A DNA stretch of 29,088 nucleotides from Saccoglossus kowalevskii. Its lineage: Eukaryota > Hemichordata > Enteropneusta > Harrimaniidae. The translations under genes were made by a program, and so were the position numbers. A model generated the notes under the pieces. The model was given only the letters and a program-made list of their open reading frames with translations, did not search any database and had not been told where the DNA came from. This document shows, piece after piece, positions 1 through 12,800 of this stretch. The stretch lies in the NCBI RefSeq assembly GCF_000003605.2, contig NW_003157229.1:156136-185223 (forward strand). Reading direction: 5' to 3'. Position 1 is the stretch's first letter, and each line of letters opens with the position of its first letter.

Positions 1-656
1 GCTGTGAACGCACGGCTAGATAATACTTACAATTCACCAAGCAGACAACCCCTATGAAATAGTAATCCCAAACCACGCGCCCGTCACTCAAGTGGCGCCG
101 ACAAGTCTAGATTGGGCAAAGACCAAAGTGTTTTGCAAAGTTGCAAGTCATTTTGCTAACTGACTGTCCGAATAATTCTCAGAACGGCTGAAAGGTAAAT
201 AAATTTGATATATAAAAAATAAAAATTATTTGGCTGGAAAGGAATAATGTTTGCATAGGAATATCATTGATATGAGGTGATTTTTTGTTTGTTTCATGAA
301 CTAAAACCAAGTGTAAAGCTTTAATGAACACATTACGATTCTATTTTTCAACCGAGAATTATGTGAAAAATGAGTGTTTAATAAGAAATGAGTGTTTCTT
401 GAAGTTTCAACATGTAGGTCCTTTAAAAAAACAAAGTCTGCACCTTACATACACGAATTAGTATCTTGTAAATTCACTTGTACTAACGGTAGCTACTTTT
501 CACAATTCACTCATACTTTTCACTCATTCTTGTCTGTAGATGACACCCTTTACAATATCTGCTTTTAAGCACAAATTTACACTGGTAAAAATACACAAGA
601 ATCATATTTCAGTGGTATATATTCTATATATTCATATGAAAAAAACAAAAAACAAA
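1..656. other. Downstream flank of POLR1B
   Basis: This holds the POLR1B 3' UTR. Two ATTAAA hexamers on the minus strand (320-325 and 377-382) are the only poly(A) signal candidates I see; no AATAAA is close to the stop. Positions 1-130 are clearly richer in G+C than the rest and are described separately. No other coding potential is evident. Confidence 0.5.
31..106 (-). other. GC-rich block with exon-like borders, unidentified
   Basis: On the minus strand this 76-nt block is preceded by AG (107-108) and followed by GTAAGT. One frame is open across all 25 codons. Base composition differs sharply from the AT-rich surroundings. It could be an exon of the next gene to the left or part of a dispersed repeat cut by the window edge. 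I do not recognise the encoded residues. Confidence 0.2.
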
Positions 657-875
657 TCATTTGACTTGCAAAGTTGTTTTAATACTCATAGCTGCTAATT
701 CAGCGAGTAGATATCTAAAAACATAAGGCACTGCTAACAGCTGTATGTGTTCTGCTGACTTGCACATCTGGCAATACCAGTGTCCTGATGAATTGACAGA
801 ACTCCCTTCCAAGAGTGCAGACTTCTTCTGTTGAATAATTCCTTGAAAACTACCACATTTGGTGCATAGCTGGGT
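657..875 (-). CDS. POLR1B: POLR1B last exon, C-terminal zinc site and stop
   Basis: The exon follows a TTTAATTCAG acceptor and encodes 72 residues before TGA at 657-659. Four cysteines, CxxC at about 1065/1068 and CxxC at about 1096/1099, form the zinc-binding ribbon typical of second-largest subunits. The end [18 protein letters not shown] matches the animal POLR1B C-terminus. The spacing between the two cysteine pairs (27 residues) is as expected. Confidence 0.95.
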   Translation of the reverse strand, partial: TQLCTKCGSFQGIIQQKKSALLEGSSVNSSGHWYCQMCKSAEHIQLLAVPYVFRYLLAELAAMSIKTTLQVK

Positions 876-3800
876 CTGAATTAAAGAGAAAGGCAAAGTG
901 ATAGAAATTGATAATTAATTATGTATTAATAATTTTGGTTAATTTATTAATTAATTAATTAAATACATTAATTTAAGTTATTTAAGTAATCAACCCCACA
1001 AATAGCAATGTTTGTTTCAATGTAGTCTCAAATTATTTCTAGTTCTTGCATCCTGTTTCTGTCTACAGTTTCTGGAATATATCAAATTTCCTGCAGCTCG
1101 GTGACAAAATATTTTCCTCAGATTAACACTAGAGGGCGTTTGTGGCAAGTAAGTATGTTTGTTGAAGTCAATGAAGTCACTTGGAATTGCATTATGTGAT
1201 TATTCATTCTTGATGTTCAAATAAAACAAATAAATAAATATTAGAGACAGACGTATTTATACAGCGTAACTGCAGTTGAAATTTCTTTTTTTAAAGGTAA
1301 TAGACTAAATAGTGATTCGCAACAAAACATTTAGCAAAGTAATGCAGTTGGAATTGAATTATCTGTAAATATTGTTAATTTTTAAATTTTTTTCAGACGC
1401 TGTACCACAAGTTTTATTTTAAAAATCTTGCAATCATGACAAATGCTATTGAAATAGGTGATTTTTGTTCAACTGTAAGATCTTGTATATTGTGTGAAGT
1501 CATTCACAAAACATCCGCCGCAAAAATTGAATGATTTGATTTTGAACTTGAATTTCAATTTTATATCTCAATGTTGATATGCAAATCTACCAGAAGGGAA
1601 TATGGCATTGAGTTATCCTAACTGTATCAAAATAAACAACATCAAATGTGTACAGAACATTATTAAATGTGGAAATACCCCAAAACACTTTTGCATTTGT
1701 TGAATCTTACACAATGTTTTGATGACACTATAACCTTTGTTCTGGTTTTGCGTATGATTTCATGTATAACACAGGATCTCACAGTTAAGGAAAAATGATC
1801 TATTGCATTTAAAATTCCTTGAAAACAAAAACTGTGTTTTGAAGCCGTGTTCACAAGCATTTCTATTAGAGTGTATTTCTAATTCAACTAATATGGTATC
1901 TCAGTGTATTTACTGTCATCGCCATATTGTTCCGAACACCAAGACAAAAACATTGCCAGCTTTTTTGCCGACTGGTTTGCTATGAATGTCAGGAAATTGT
2001 TACGCAATTGTAATAAGTTGAGTTAAACTAAAGTTATGGTAATAGGAGACGTCAAACTTATAAATAATGAGAGACATGTTGAATATACACAGGAAATGCA
2101 ATCGCCTTTCAATTTATTTCATCCAATCATATAAATTGCAATGAATCACAAAGTTTACCGTTGAGCTGTCAGAACAGTGGAATAGTCTATCCTGCAGTAG
2201 AAATGATGTACCATGTGAAAGCAATGCATCTCTTTCCATCTCACCAAACCTAATACCGCCAGCTCGCTTCCTGCCCTTCACAGGTTGGTGCGTTAGAATA
2301 TCAATGGGGCCTGTTGTACGAACCTATTAACAAAAGATTATATGAAATAAAATCATGAACCTAATCTGCCCACACACGGCTAAGATCCACTTCTGGAATG
2401 GTGGAAATGAGTGATTTTGAAGCATTTTTGGATTTAAAATGGCTTCCATTGAAGATACAGACAGACAAACGAAGGTCAATATATGAGTCCTAGGTGACTA
2501 AAACAGGAAGTGTGACGGAATCAGGTAAGCATCTCAGATTAAATGAAAATGATGAAGAAAGGATGAAGTCTGTATATATGCATGAACCAGCAAACAATGC
2601 AAATTACTACATTACGGGAAAAATAAACCCCCTAACTCACTTGAAATTTGTCCTCCACCATGTGTCTGAGCCTTTGGTAGTAAACAATGCCTACAAATAT
2701 ATCAGCTTCCAATTCTCTGCCATCAACACCACTGTACATGCGTTCATTGCCATAATAATTGTATCCAGCTGCAGTAATTGACCATGCAAATTGATAAAAA
2801 CATATTAAAGTTGAATTGTAAGGTACACTTACTCACTCACTCTTGGTGGTAGTAGTAAATATTCAAGTTCCTTGAAGTATAACACTATAACGAGCCATTC
2901 ATGAATTAAATAAATGAATGGTTTTCGGGTCTGATACTATGCAACCTCTACTCATGTTCACACACACTCAAAATTCACACACACCTACTTGGTGCATACA
3001 ATCATCAAAATGTAATTAGACTAAAACTGAATGACTTTTTCATGGCATTTAGCAAAGAGTATGTCAGATAATGCAGTTTGTACCATGGTAGTCCTGAATT
3101 AACCACATATATGTGTTAGTTCAAAAGCTGATTTGAAGTAAAATGGAACAAAGTAGCTAATACACCTACCATCCTAGATCATATTCAGCAGACACATGAA
3201 AATAGTGGATAGTGGCTGAAAACTCACCTTCTCGGAGCATTCTTCCAAAATAATCAATAGCAGGTCTGTCTTCAGAGAAAGTAAATGGCGTTGCATCATG
3301 ACTGAGGCCGTGTAAAGATCCTGATTTACCAGCCATGCTCTCTATCATCATACCTAAATAGTAATTAGTCATATAAAATTGTTAAAATTATAATGCATTT
3401 CAATTTGTTTGAATTTTTTACTTCTTACAGTACTGTATATTATTCCCTTAACATGGTTTTTACTATCCAGCACCCATTGTGATTATGGTTGTGTCAAGGA
3501 ACTTGGCCTTGTCGGCGTTGAATGTACCAAAGTCAAAACATACACAATATTCCAAGGAATGTTGCAATGTTCCAAGGAATGTTGAAATGTTCCAAGAAAT
3601 GTTGCAATGTTCCAAGGAATGTTGAAATGTTCCAAGAAATGTTGCAATGTTCCAAGGAATGTTGAAATGTTCCAAGAAATGTTGCAATGTTTCAATAATG
3701 TTGCAATGTTCCAAGGAATGTTGCAATGTTCTAAGAAATGTTGCAATGTTCCAAGAAATGTTGCAATGTTCCAAGAAATGTTGCAATGTTCCAAGAAATG

Positions 3801-6800
3801 TTGCAATGTTCCAAGGAAAATTCATAGTGATGATTTCAAGATGATTTTTCCACCCACTGTTACATAGGATCACCACTGAAAATCTGTCTGATAATTTAAA
3901 TGTAATGTGAGCCAGTGAATAATTTCAATATGTAAATTGAAAAGCTCAGGATAAACATTCCTTTATACGAAAAGTTCTGTTACTGACCTATTGTCATTCG
4001 TGATGGAAATCCATGAGGGTTGAATATAATATCAGGCGTCATTCCACTCTCAGAAAACGGCATATTTTCTACTGGCCACAGTTGACTACAAACACCTTTT
4101 TGGCCATGACGACTTGAAAATTTATCACCAATGGTAGGATTTCTCTGTAAAAAACAACAGTGGTGTGATATGTTTAATGAAATTGGAAATTAATCTAATT
4201 TAACATAAACGCAACATATCATTTATACATTGTGTAAGCCTATGATCACTGGCAGACAAATTGAAACAGTGTATTCTCAGTCTGAGTAATCAACCTGAAA
4301 TGTGTCAGTTTCAAAATAGAGGGACATTTTGTGAGACACAATTTTTTGTGAATTTTGTTAGTCTGTGAAAATTGCTAACATTTTATGGTAATGAAAATTT
4401 CTCTAATGACTTGACAACAAAAAGTGTTATTGAATTGTCAAAATTCCATCTTTGTGAATGCCATCAAAAACATTTCTAGCAGTGAAAATTAAACATTTGA
4501 CAGTATTTCCCACAAAGTATTCTGCATTATACCTTAAAATTAAAGTTGAGTAATACTTAAATTGGAGTAGTTCAGTGAAAAACGTAAAACAAATTCCATT
4601 ATAACCGAGACATGTTTTATGGTGACCAGCAACAGCTACACATAGTGCTAAAATGCTTCTTTACAAGCTGGTTTGACCCTTGACCTTATACTAACCTGAA
4701 TTCTGAGGGAGATATACACTTTTTGACATTCAGCAGTGCCTAAGTCATTACCACATAACTTGACATTGTCCACCACAGCTCTCTCATGGTGTTTAAATGA
4801 TAAAGTATTCGCCACGTTGGTTTCAACATTGATATATCTAGTGAAAACAGAAATCATAAGTTTGTTAAAGCACACTATTACAATATTACTATAACAATAT
4901 TTGTGAGACAAAGAAATTTCCTTTGCTGAATAATTCTTTATAATGATTTGACTTAGGAACCAGAATTTATATCATATTTCCGAATCTAAAATGGCCACCA
5001 TTTTGTCGTTTATTTGATTGGACATTTCACCCAGCAAAATAAGCTAACAAAGTTGACACAGCGAAGCTGTCCATATAACTGATTATCTGTCGTTGCCATC
5101 CGTCGTCAACTTTTTCTTCGAAAACGCAAGTCAGAATGTTTTCAAATTTGATATGCAAGTACCTTGGATGGTTCTTTCTCTATTTTTGGTGAATAAGTCA
5201 GATTGCTTTGATAATACATATATTGGTACTACATGTGATCTATCAGATTTGTTTATTTCGTGATGATATTTTTGTCATTTTTGGTAAAAAGTGATATTTT
5301 CGACTTCTTGTAAAAAACGTCAAGTCCGATTGCTTTGATATTGCATATATAGGGCACTATATGTGAACCTCTCTCAGATTTGTTCATTTTGTGATATCTT
5401 TAATTCTCTAATTTGTCAATGTTTTACTTTTTTGACTTCTTCTTGAAAACTATAAGCCTGAATGCTTTGATACTTGGTGTATATGTACCTTGGGTAGATC
5501 TCTCTCAGATTTGTTCATTTTGTAATGATATCTTCAATTCTCTAATTTTGATGAATACTTTTGTCATTTTTAGTAAAAAGCGATATTTTCGACTTCTTGT
5601 TAAAAACCACAAGTCTAATTGCTTTGATACTATACATATTGTTCATTTTCTAATATATCTTCTGTTCTTTATTGAAATGTGCATTGCTAACAGCGGAGCT
5701 ATCTCAGCCAACAGGCTGCTTGTTTTTAATTTTTTTTCTTCATATTTTATATTGTCAATACTTTACTCACACATAAACATGTGTGAATCTGTCTTCCAAA
5801 GCTAACGGTAATATCTGGTTTTTGGAAGGCAGGGCAGACTGTACTCTGATTTAAACTGCTGAGTAAACTTTTGGCTCCAAGAATCAAATCCATAACATCT
5901 ATGAACTGAGACGAACATCACTGTCTTATCGTTTGTTCAGTTAGTTTATCCTAAAAAGATGCCTGATGACTCATAATGTTCATACTCTATACTCCCTCAT
6001 CCTATTGGACAGCAGCAAGGTAGGACAAACCATTTAAGTGTGGGTGTGGTAGCATGAGATTAGGGAGCACTGACGACAAACATCTATGACCCACCCAGTA
6101 CAATCAATATCATTTCAATACGAACCCACACAACGGATCTCCTGGTTCAATAATAGCACCTATTGGTGGAAGACCATCCAAATCTAGATGCCCCTCTGTT
6201 CTTCTGTCATCAGGTAAACACCCTACAAACAAACAACCTTAAGTTTAGATCGCTTACAAGGAATTTAATGAGTAAATATTTTCAACAACTGTTTGTAGAA
6301 AGAAAATCATTTCTCCACAAATTCTAGCACTATTAAACACCTGTATTGGACTTTTAACATCAATTTTAAATTCGAACTGACCTAAAGTAATCTATGCATG
6401 GTCACATCAGGGATAAGTTCACTATTGAGTACACTGTAAACTATAGCACTTTATTTACTTTGCACTAGCATGTTACGTATGAATGGTAGAATAAAAAACA
6501 ATTAGATCTCACTCATTTTGTTATATTGCAACAAATAAAAAACATTTCAGTACTAAGTAGAAGTTAAGAAAATTATTAAAACCAAAAACACTATTATAAA
6601 TATAGTCAAGTTTATGATAAATATGAAATTGAAATATGTCTCACCAAACATTAACGATATTGACTTTCCCTTTTCACCACTTATTTTTTTCAAATCAATC
6701 ACTTCAGTTTTATAAATAGTACCATGGGCAAACCCTCTTTCATATGATGACTTGTTTAGAATCATGGCGTCTTCCATATCATAACCCTATAATACAAATA

Positions 6801-9800
6801 ACATTCATTTGAATACACCACTTAAGTTTATTATTACATCTGCTCATAGTTCTATTGAACATTTTTTCATAGAAGCGCAAAATCTTTTGTAAAGTACATG
6901 AAACCTGTGACTGCAATTCAATCAATAAATGCATAACATTGTAAATATTGTTTCCTGTCTGGTTGTCATGACAATCTGATGTATCGCAATGTGAAGAAAA
7001 AACACACACCAATCCTAACATTGCCACCCCCAGCATACACAATGGTTGAGTCCAAACAAGAAATATTACATACCGTATAAGAAATAACCGCCACGACAGC
7101 ATTGGTACCAAGTGGATAGTTATCAATATTATATGTATCGTATGAACATGGTCTAACTATTGGACTTTGCGGTGTCTGTAAACGATACAGTTTATTATCT
7201 GTTCTGTGTAGATATGTATGTACTGGTGTACCCATAGTCTGCTTACCCATCTGTATAAGAAAATGGAAAAAAAAAGAATATTAGCCATAATCCACCTTCA
7301 AACTGGTAATACATAAATATGCAAGGCCAACAAACATGATCTATGATTCTCTGCAATGCATCATGGGTAATGTATGTAGATGTACTTGTATACACGTTTG
7401 TAATTTAATTTAAATGATATAATTATTTGTTAATTTATCAATTGGCTACATGTCAAATAAAATAATAATTACACTTAGTTTATTTTTTTCAAATGGCAAT
7501 AACAATTCAAAAGGCAGGCAGGAAGCATATTGCCTTGGGTTCTGTATAGACAGACATTTGCTTTTTGAACTAACCTGACATTGGTACATGTTACGTGGGC
7601 TCTGGTTGAAATCAGAAAAGGGCGTTAAACTTGCCACTGCACTCAGCAAACCGCTTTCACTTAATTCAAGGTGGGTAGTCAACTGTAATAAAAAGTAATG
7701 CCACATCACTACAGTGAAATGAACATGCATGGTAAATCAAAAGCGTTTACCGTTTATTTATAAAAAAAAACATTTATAAACTCAAAATTTCCATTCACTA
7801 GAATGCTGTATATATATGTACCACTTGAGAGGAAAAATATTTGAATGTATTCCTAAAATCTGGTTAACATGCTCAGGATGTTGTGGTTTTGATTCCTTGA
7901 GTTGATTGTTCATTATATGATTAGGTTTTTATAACTGGTTCCCACAATGCACTTGCAATTAGCACCATAAACTAAAAATGTTAGGAATGATAGCAGGGAC
8001 ACAAAAAATAGTAAATAAAAAGACAAACTTCCACAATTTAATGAATGCAGCCCAATAGATAATTACAGCTTCTTGTTTTAATTTGCATCCACATTTTAAT
8101 AGGAAGTTACTGTAAAAGACTTCCATTAAATGAAAACAAAAGAATTACTTTTAAAATGGAACCATGGTAACACTCACCCCTTCATGCGCTTCAGATGCAG
8201 TAACAGCAATATTCATATAAACCTGTAGACAAGATGAATAACAATTAGTCATGTGACCAATAATCAATAACAATAACCAATCTTCTGTTAATGCCATAAG
8301 TCAATCAATCACCTTCAAACAAGACTACAATTTCAATAAATTAACTTTTCAAAATATTTCTGGGAACAGTAGTCTGAACGATGCACTAGTATTTTCATGT
8401 TTTTTGCGTTATTAAAAACAGCAACCAGAAAAGAGGAAATTACAAAGTCCTTGTATCTATGGCAACAAGTTTGGGTACAACCTTCTTTTAATTTATTTTT
8501 TATTTATTTGCTGGAACCTTTCATTAGACAAAATATCAAGAATTCTAAATTGTCTTCATCACTACAAGTTTGTCACGCCAATCCTAAAACAGCATGCATA
8601 TCATTTTATGTGGAATCCTGCATTCACAGTCGATAGACTCAACAGACACAGAAATACAAATATGCAAAATTCACCTTTAAGTAGATTTCATACCTGTTCA
8701 AACGTTCCAATCATCTCTGTTGTATTTGTGGCAAGATTGAGAACAGGTCGCATTAGCCTCGCAACTGATGAAAACAGATATAAACCGGGATACTGACTGC
8801 ATTTACCAGTCATAGGAACAAGTACAACCTCTAACATTTCAGGTACCTGTAATGAAATGGTCAGACACCAAGTTTTTTATTTTTTATTTTGAGGCCACTG
8901 CTTTTTCTTCACTGATATTGTGAAGCGTTAAAATATTGTGCAAGTAATTCAAGACTGTTCTGACATATATTCAATAGAGATATACTGGATCTAATCATTA
9001 TAAAGTGTGTAGTTTAATGGGTGTCATTAAGGGCCTGTTAAATACTGTATTCCATTAATATCAGGAGGTTATTATAAGACATATTTTACGACAATAACTG
9101 TAAAATAATTATACATACTCTATGTTCTTTTCTGACTTTCAGTATTCGTAACTTGTTACCCAGCTCACCAGCCATTTCCTTGTCAACTTTCCCAAGCACT
9201 CTGCCATCCAACAGGACATCATAGCATTCAGAAGGTTCACCCGGTGATGGGCCATCTGTTGGCGTCATGCCAAGATTACACAGTAGCCGAGACAAGTGAG
9301 ATACCTGAGGCTGATCATTTACAACCTAACCATGATGCAGAGACAAAACACTTCAGTTTCATTTTTAGAAGCTTTTAATTGTAAATTAACAATTTAGGAT
9401 AAATTTTAATCACTTTTACTCCATCCCAAATTATACATATGGTAATTTGAAATTATAAATCTAATATGGGAGGATATTTGTAAATGTATATCTGAAGATC
9501 TGATTTGAAATCACATAAATTATGAGATGATACCAACTCTCAAGACATATATGCATACATTTCTGTATTACTATTGCAAATGAGCAAGTTTGTCAAAGTG
9601 CTAGAAACTCATCTCAGGGTTTTGGTTTATATGTTCTAGTAATGATGGATGACCGATGATACTTGCACTGAATAAAATCCTCAACTCATATCACCATATA
9701 TGGATATCAAATTTACATAACCATTTTCTTATAGAGTTCAGCTAATGTTTGAGTTAGGACTTCGAGTTATAGGCCACACCCACTATTGAGTTATACTTTT

Positions 9801-12800
9801 TGACCTGAGCACATCTACTTTCGACCCAACCAAACCCACCTTTGACCTAACCACACCCACTTTTATCCTGTTTTTACCACAAACATTTTAATAACTCCAA
9901 GTTACAAAGTGAAGTTAACAAACTTTGAGTTACAAACTCAAAGATGCAAAAAGAGTGTTCATGAATGTCAGGTTACAATTTTGGTGCCCCCAAAACTGGA
10001 GTAAAGTGGGCATGGTCAGGTCAAGGGTTGGCCAAAACAGTACAACTTAAGAAGGGTAATGGCCTGTAACTTGAACTCCTAACTTTTAGTATAGCACAGC
10101 CTTTTTCCTTTGAATCTTTGATGACCTCAATGCAGATGATAGTGTATTGAGAAATACAACATTTAGAGTGATGCAGACTAGAATACATGTATAAGAGTAT
10201 GACACTAACCTGGCACAAAGCTGCCATATGATTGAGAAGACCACATGGTGCGCCATCAGGGGTATGCACAGGACACAAAAACCCTACATAACAAATGAGA
10301 ATACACAATATTTTCTAAACCAAATTACCGTCATACTGAATAAACCTAAGCATGCTATTTTAGACTACATATGTAATACAATAAACAAATTTGATGAAGA
10401 GGGAGGAGGCAAAAAGATTACCATGTGAATGAGGCAAGATAACTCTATGCTGTACAAACTTTATTATTAAATCAAGCAGGATTGAAGATTATATTTCATG
10501 TTCATCATTCTTTCTTTATTTTGGAATACCCAGAACAAAAACAAAATGGGATCACAGAATGATGTCAGAGCCAGAAGAGTCTGAAATTACATGAAAAATG
10601 ATCAAAATTTTTTTTTACACTTGTTTTTATGGTGAAATTATTTCTTCACATCTCAGAATTCTGCTTGATGACATGGGATAAAAAGTTGTACATTACGGTA
10701 CTATTGATAAAATCATATAAATTGACATATACTAGTAACTGGAAAACAAAACGTCCTACCAAAACATCACACCCAAAATGGCTATTAATTTGTTATCACA
10801 GATTCTATACTTCTGGACTGCTGTATGCAAGAAATGTGCCTTACCCCAAGCTTCAGGAAGAAGTCTGCGTACTGACGTGGTTCGCATTTCGGAGAAAAAT
10901 GCTCCTCTATGAATACAACGAAAATGAGACAAATATCTGACATAGTTCAGTTTGTCAGCTACCACAGTTAGACCAGTCGCCTGTGAATATAAGGTATTAC
11001 AATTCAATATAGAATAAATTACATGTATACATGATGTCAATAATTTGTACAGTTAAATTAAATCCAGTCAAGTGATAACATGTGAATCTTCAACTCTATC
11101 TCAATGGTATATTTGGTGCAGCAACTGTATTGAAACAATTATCACAATTTTTTGTATTACATAACAACAGATTTTGACATAATTATTAGGTCAGCGACTT
11201 TTTGTTTAATCCAGTACTTATAAATAACCATAATTTCCTTGAAAAAAAAATGTCTGAAAAAAAACAAACACAAACTGAAGTACATTCCCTAAGGCACTGT
11301 ACATGTCCAATAATAAATACAGGACTTAATCTGTAGGATAGAAATGATAAAGACAGAAACAAAGCCACAAACCTGCATGAGTCCAAGTCCAGTCTTCGAG
11401 TTCAGATTGCCTGTTTTGAGTAAATATTCCACAGCGTGGGATAAGTTTGTACGACCTACTGCAGAATTCAGAGTTGCTAGAAAAATATAAATCAGATAAG
11501 ATATATGCAGAGATTTTACAGATATTTACTGGTATAGAATTGTACTGCAACTTATATCACAATTTAAAATCATTGGATTCCACGAAGTATACAAACCACA
11601 ACTTACTTGAATTCAAGACAAAGCTTTGTCCTTTGACCTTGGCTTGTTTTTCAATTGAATATCTCACAGATACTAACCAATCCACCATTTTCTCCTGAAA
11701 AGGATCAAAAGATATATTTTTATATATTTGTTATATTCACAGTCAGTTACAAAAAAAATTTTAATAAAATGTTGTCTTAGTTATTTGTATGTTTATATTT
11801 GGGCTCCAAATCAATATTCAAACATGCTTAAAATGGATGTGTTTAAATTGAGAACAAAGTCAAACCATCTTGTTCATATTGAATGTCAACAATAAGAAAT
11901 ACTACCGGTAGATGTGTCACTGACAATGACCTATTTCAAAGTTTTGAATAATTAAGGTAGAAAGTTTACACGTCATTTTTGAGAAAATTTATCATAAATC
12001 ACATGACAGTGTTTAAGTGTTGATTTGGTGAAATCAAGAAGCTATTGTCCCATGGCATTCTTTTGTGTGTTACAGTGATGTTTTTTTGGGGAAACTTGTT
12101 CTAGTATTTTTTGAAAATTGCTATTTTCAGAACAATTCCATGAAACATAATGTTAAAGAAAAATGAAGTTTTTTGACCTTTTTCTAAAACCCACTGCAGA
12201 TTTTTGAAATGATTTTAGAACAACAATAAGTACCCCATCATTAACAATATCTAATTTTTGCTGCAAGGCTACAGGCTATATGGCATATCTCAGTCATAGG
12301 AACCTATGGTAAAATCATTTCGATACTGTCAAAATTGCAACTACATGTATCCACTAAATTATAGCCATCATTTTCTCCAAAATTAAGCTGGTGACCCCCA
12401 ACTATTTTTTAGTCAATATCCTTACATTGCCTTACAATTTATTGTAAAATATATAAATTTTGTGTATTTTCAATTATGAGTAGGCTTCTACCTTTATTAC
12501 ATATTTTCTACTTACCTTAAGATACATAAGATATAGGTGACCTCCCATTAACACTTCCTGGTTCATCGTACTATCTGCATTCTCGGCAGCACATTCACCA
12601 TTAGCAAACGCAAACAACTTACGCACCATGTATCTAGAAATCACAAAAAAAACCTTGAACTCAATAATAAAATATTTGAAAAAAAAGGTTTTTTTTTAAA
12701 GATTTCATAACTCGCGTTGAATTTATATCTGGTTTGGTTTGAAACTTGAAGTAAAAAGAAAACATTTATAAAAAAAATGAAAATGAATGCTTATTTAGAT

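Noticed and set aside
2494..2781. 95-residue plus-strand ORF
   Set aside because: It is antisense to POLR1B exon 25 and its shape is explained by that exon.
3549..3820. Possible CRISPR array
   Set aside because: The repeats are contiguous with no unique spacers, and the setting is a eukaryotic intron.
3463..3876. Overlapping ORFs on both strands encoding [17 protein letters not shown] repeats
   Set aside because: They are frames through a stop-free 20-bp minisatellite inside a POLR1B intron. Openness in several frames on both strands shows it is not coding.
5413..5805. 130-residue ORF with a near copy at 27850-28065
   Set aside because: Both lie inside copies of the same dispersed element. 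The frame is hydrophobic and AT-driven, and is not preserved over the full element.
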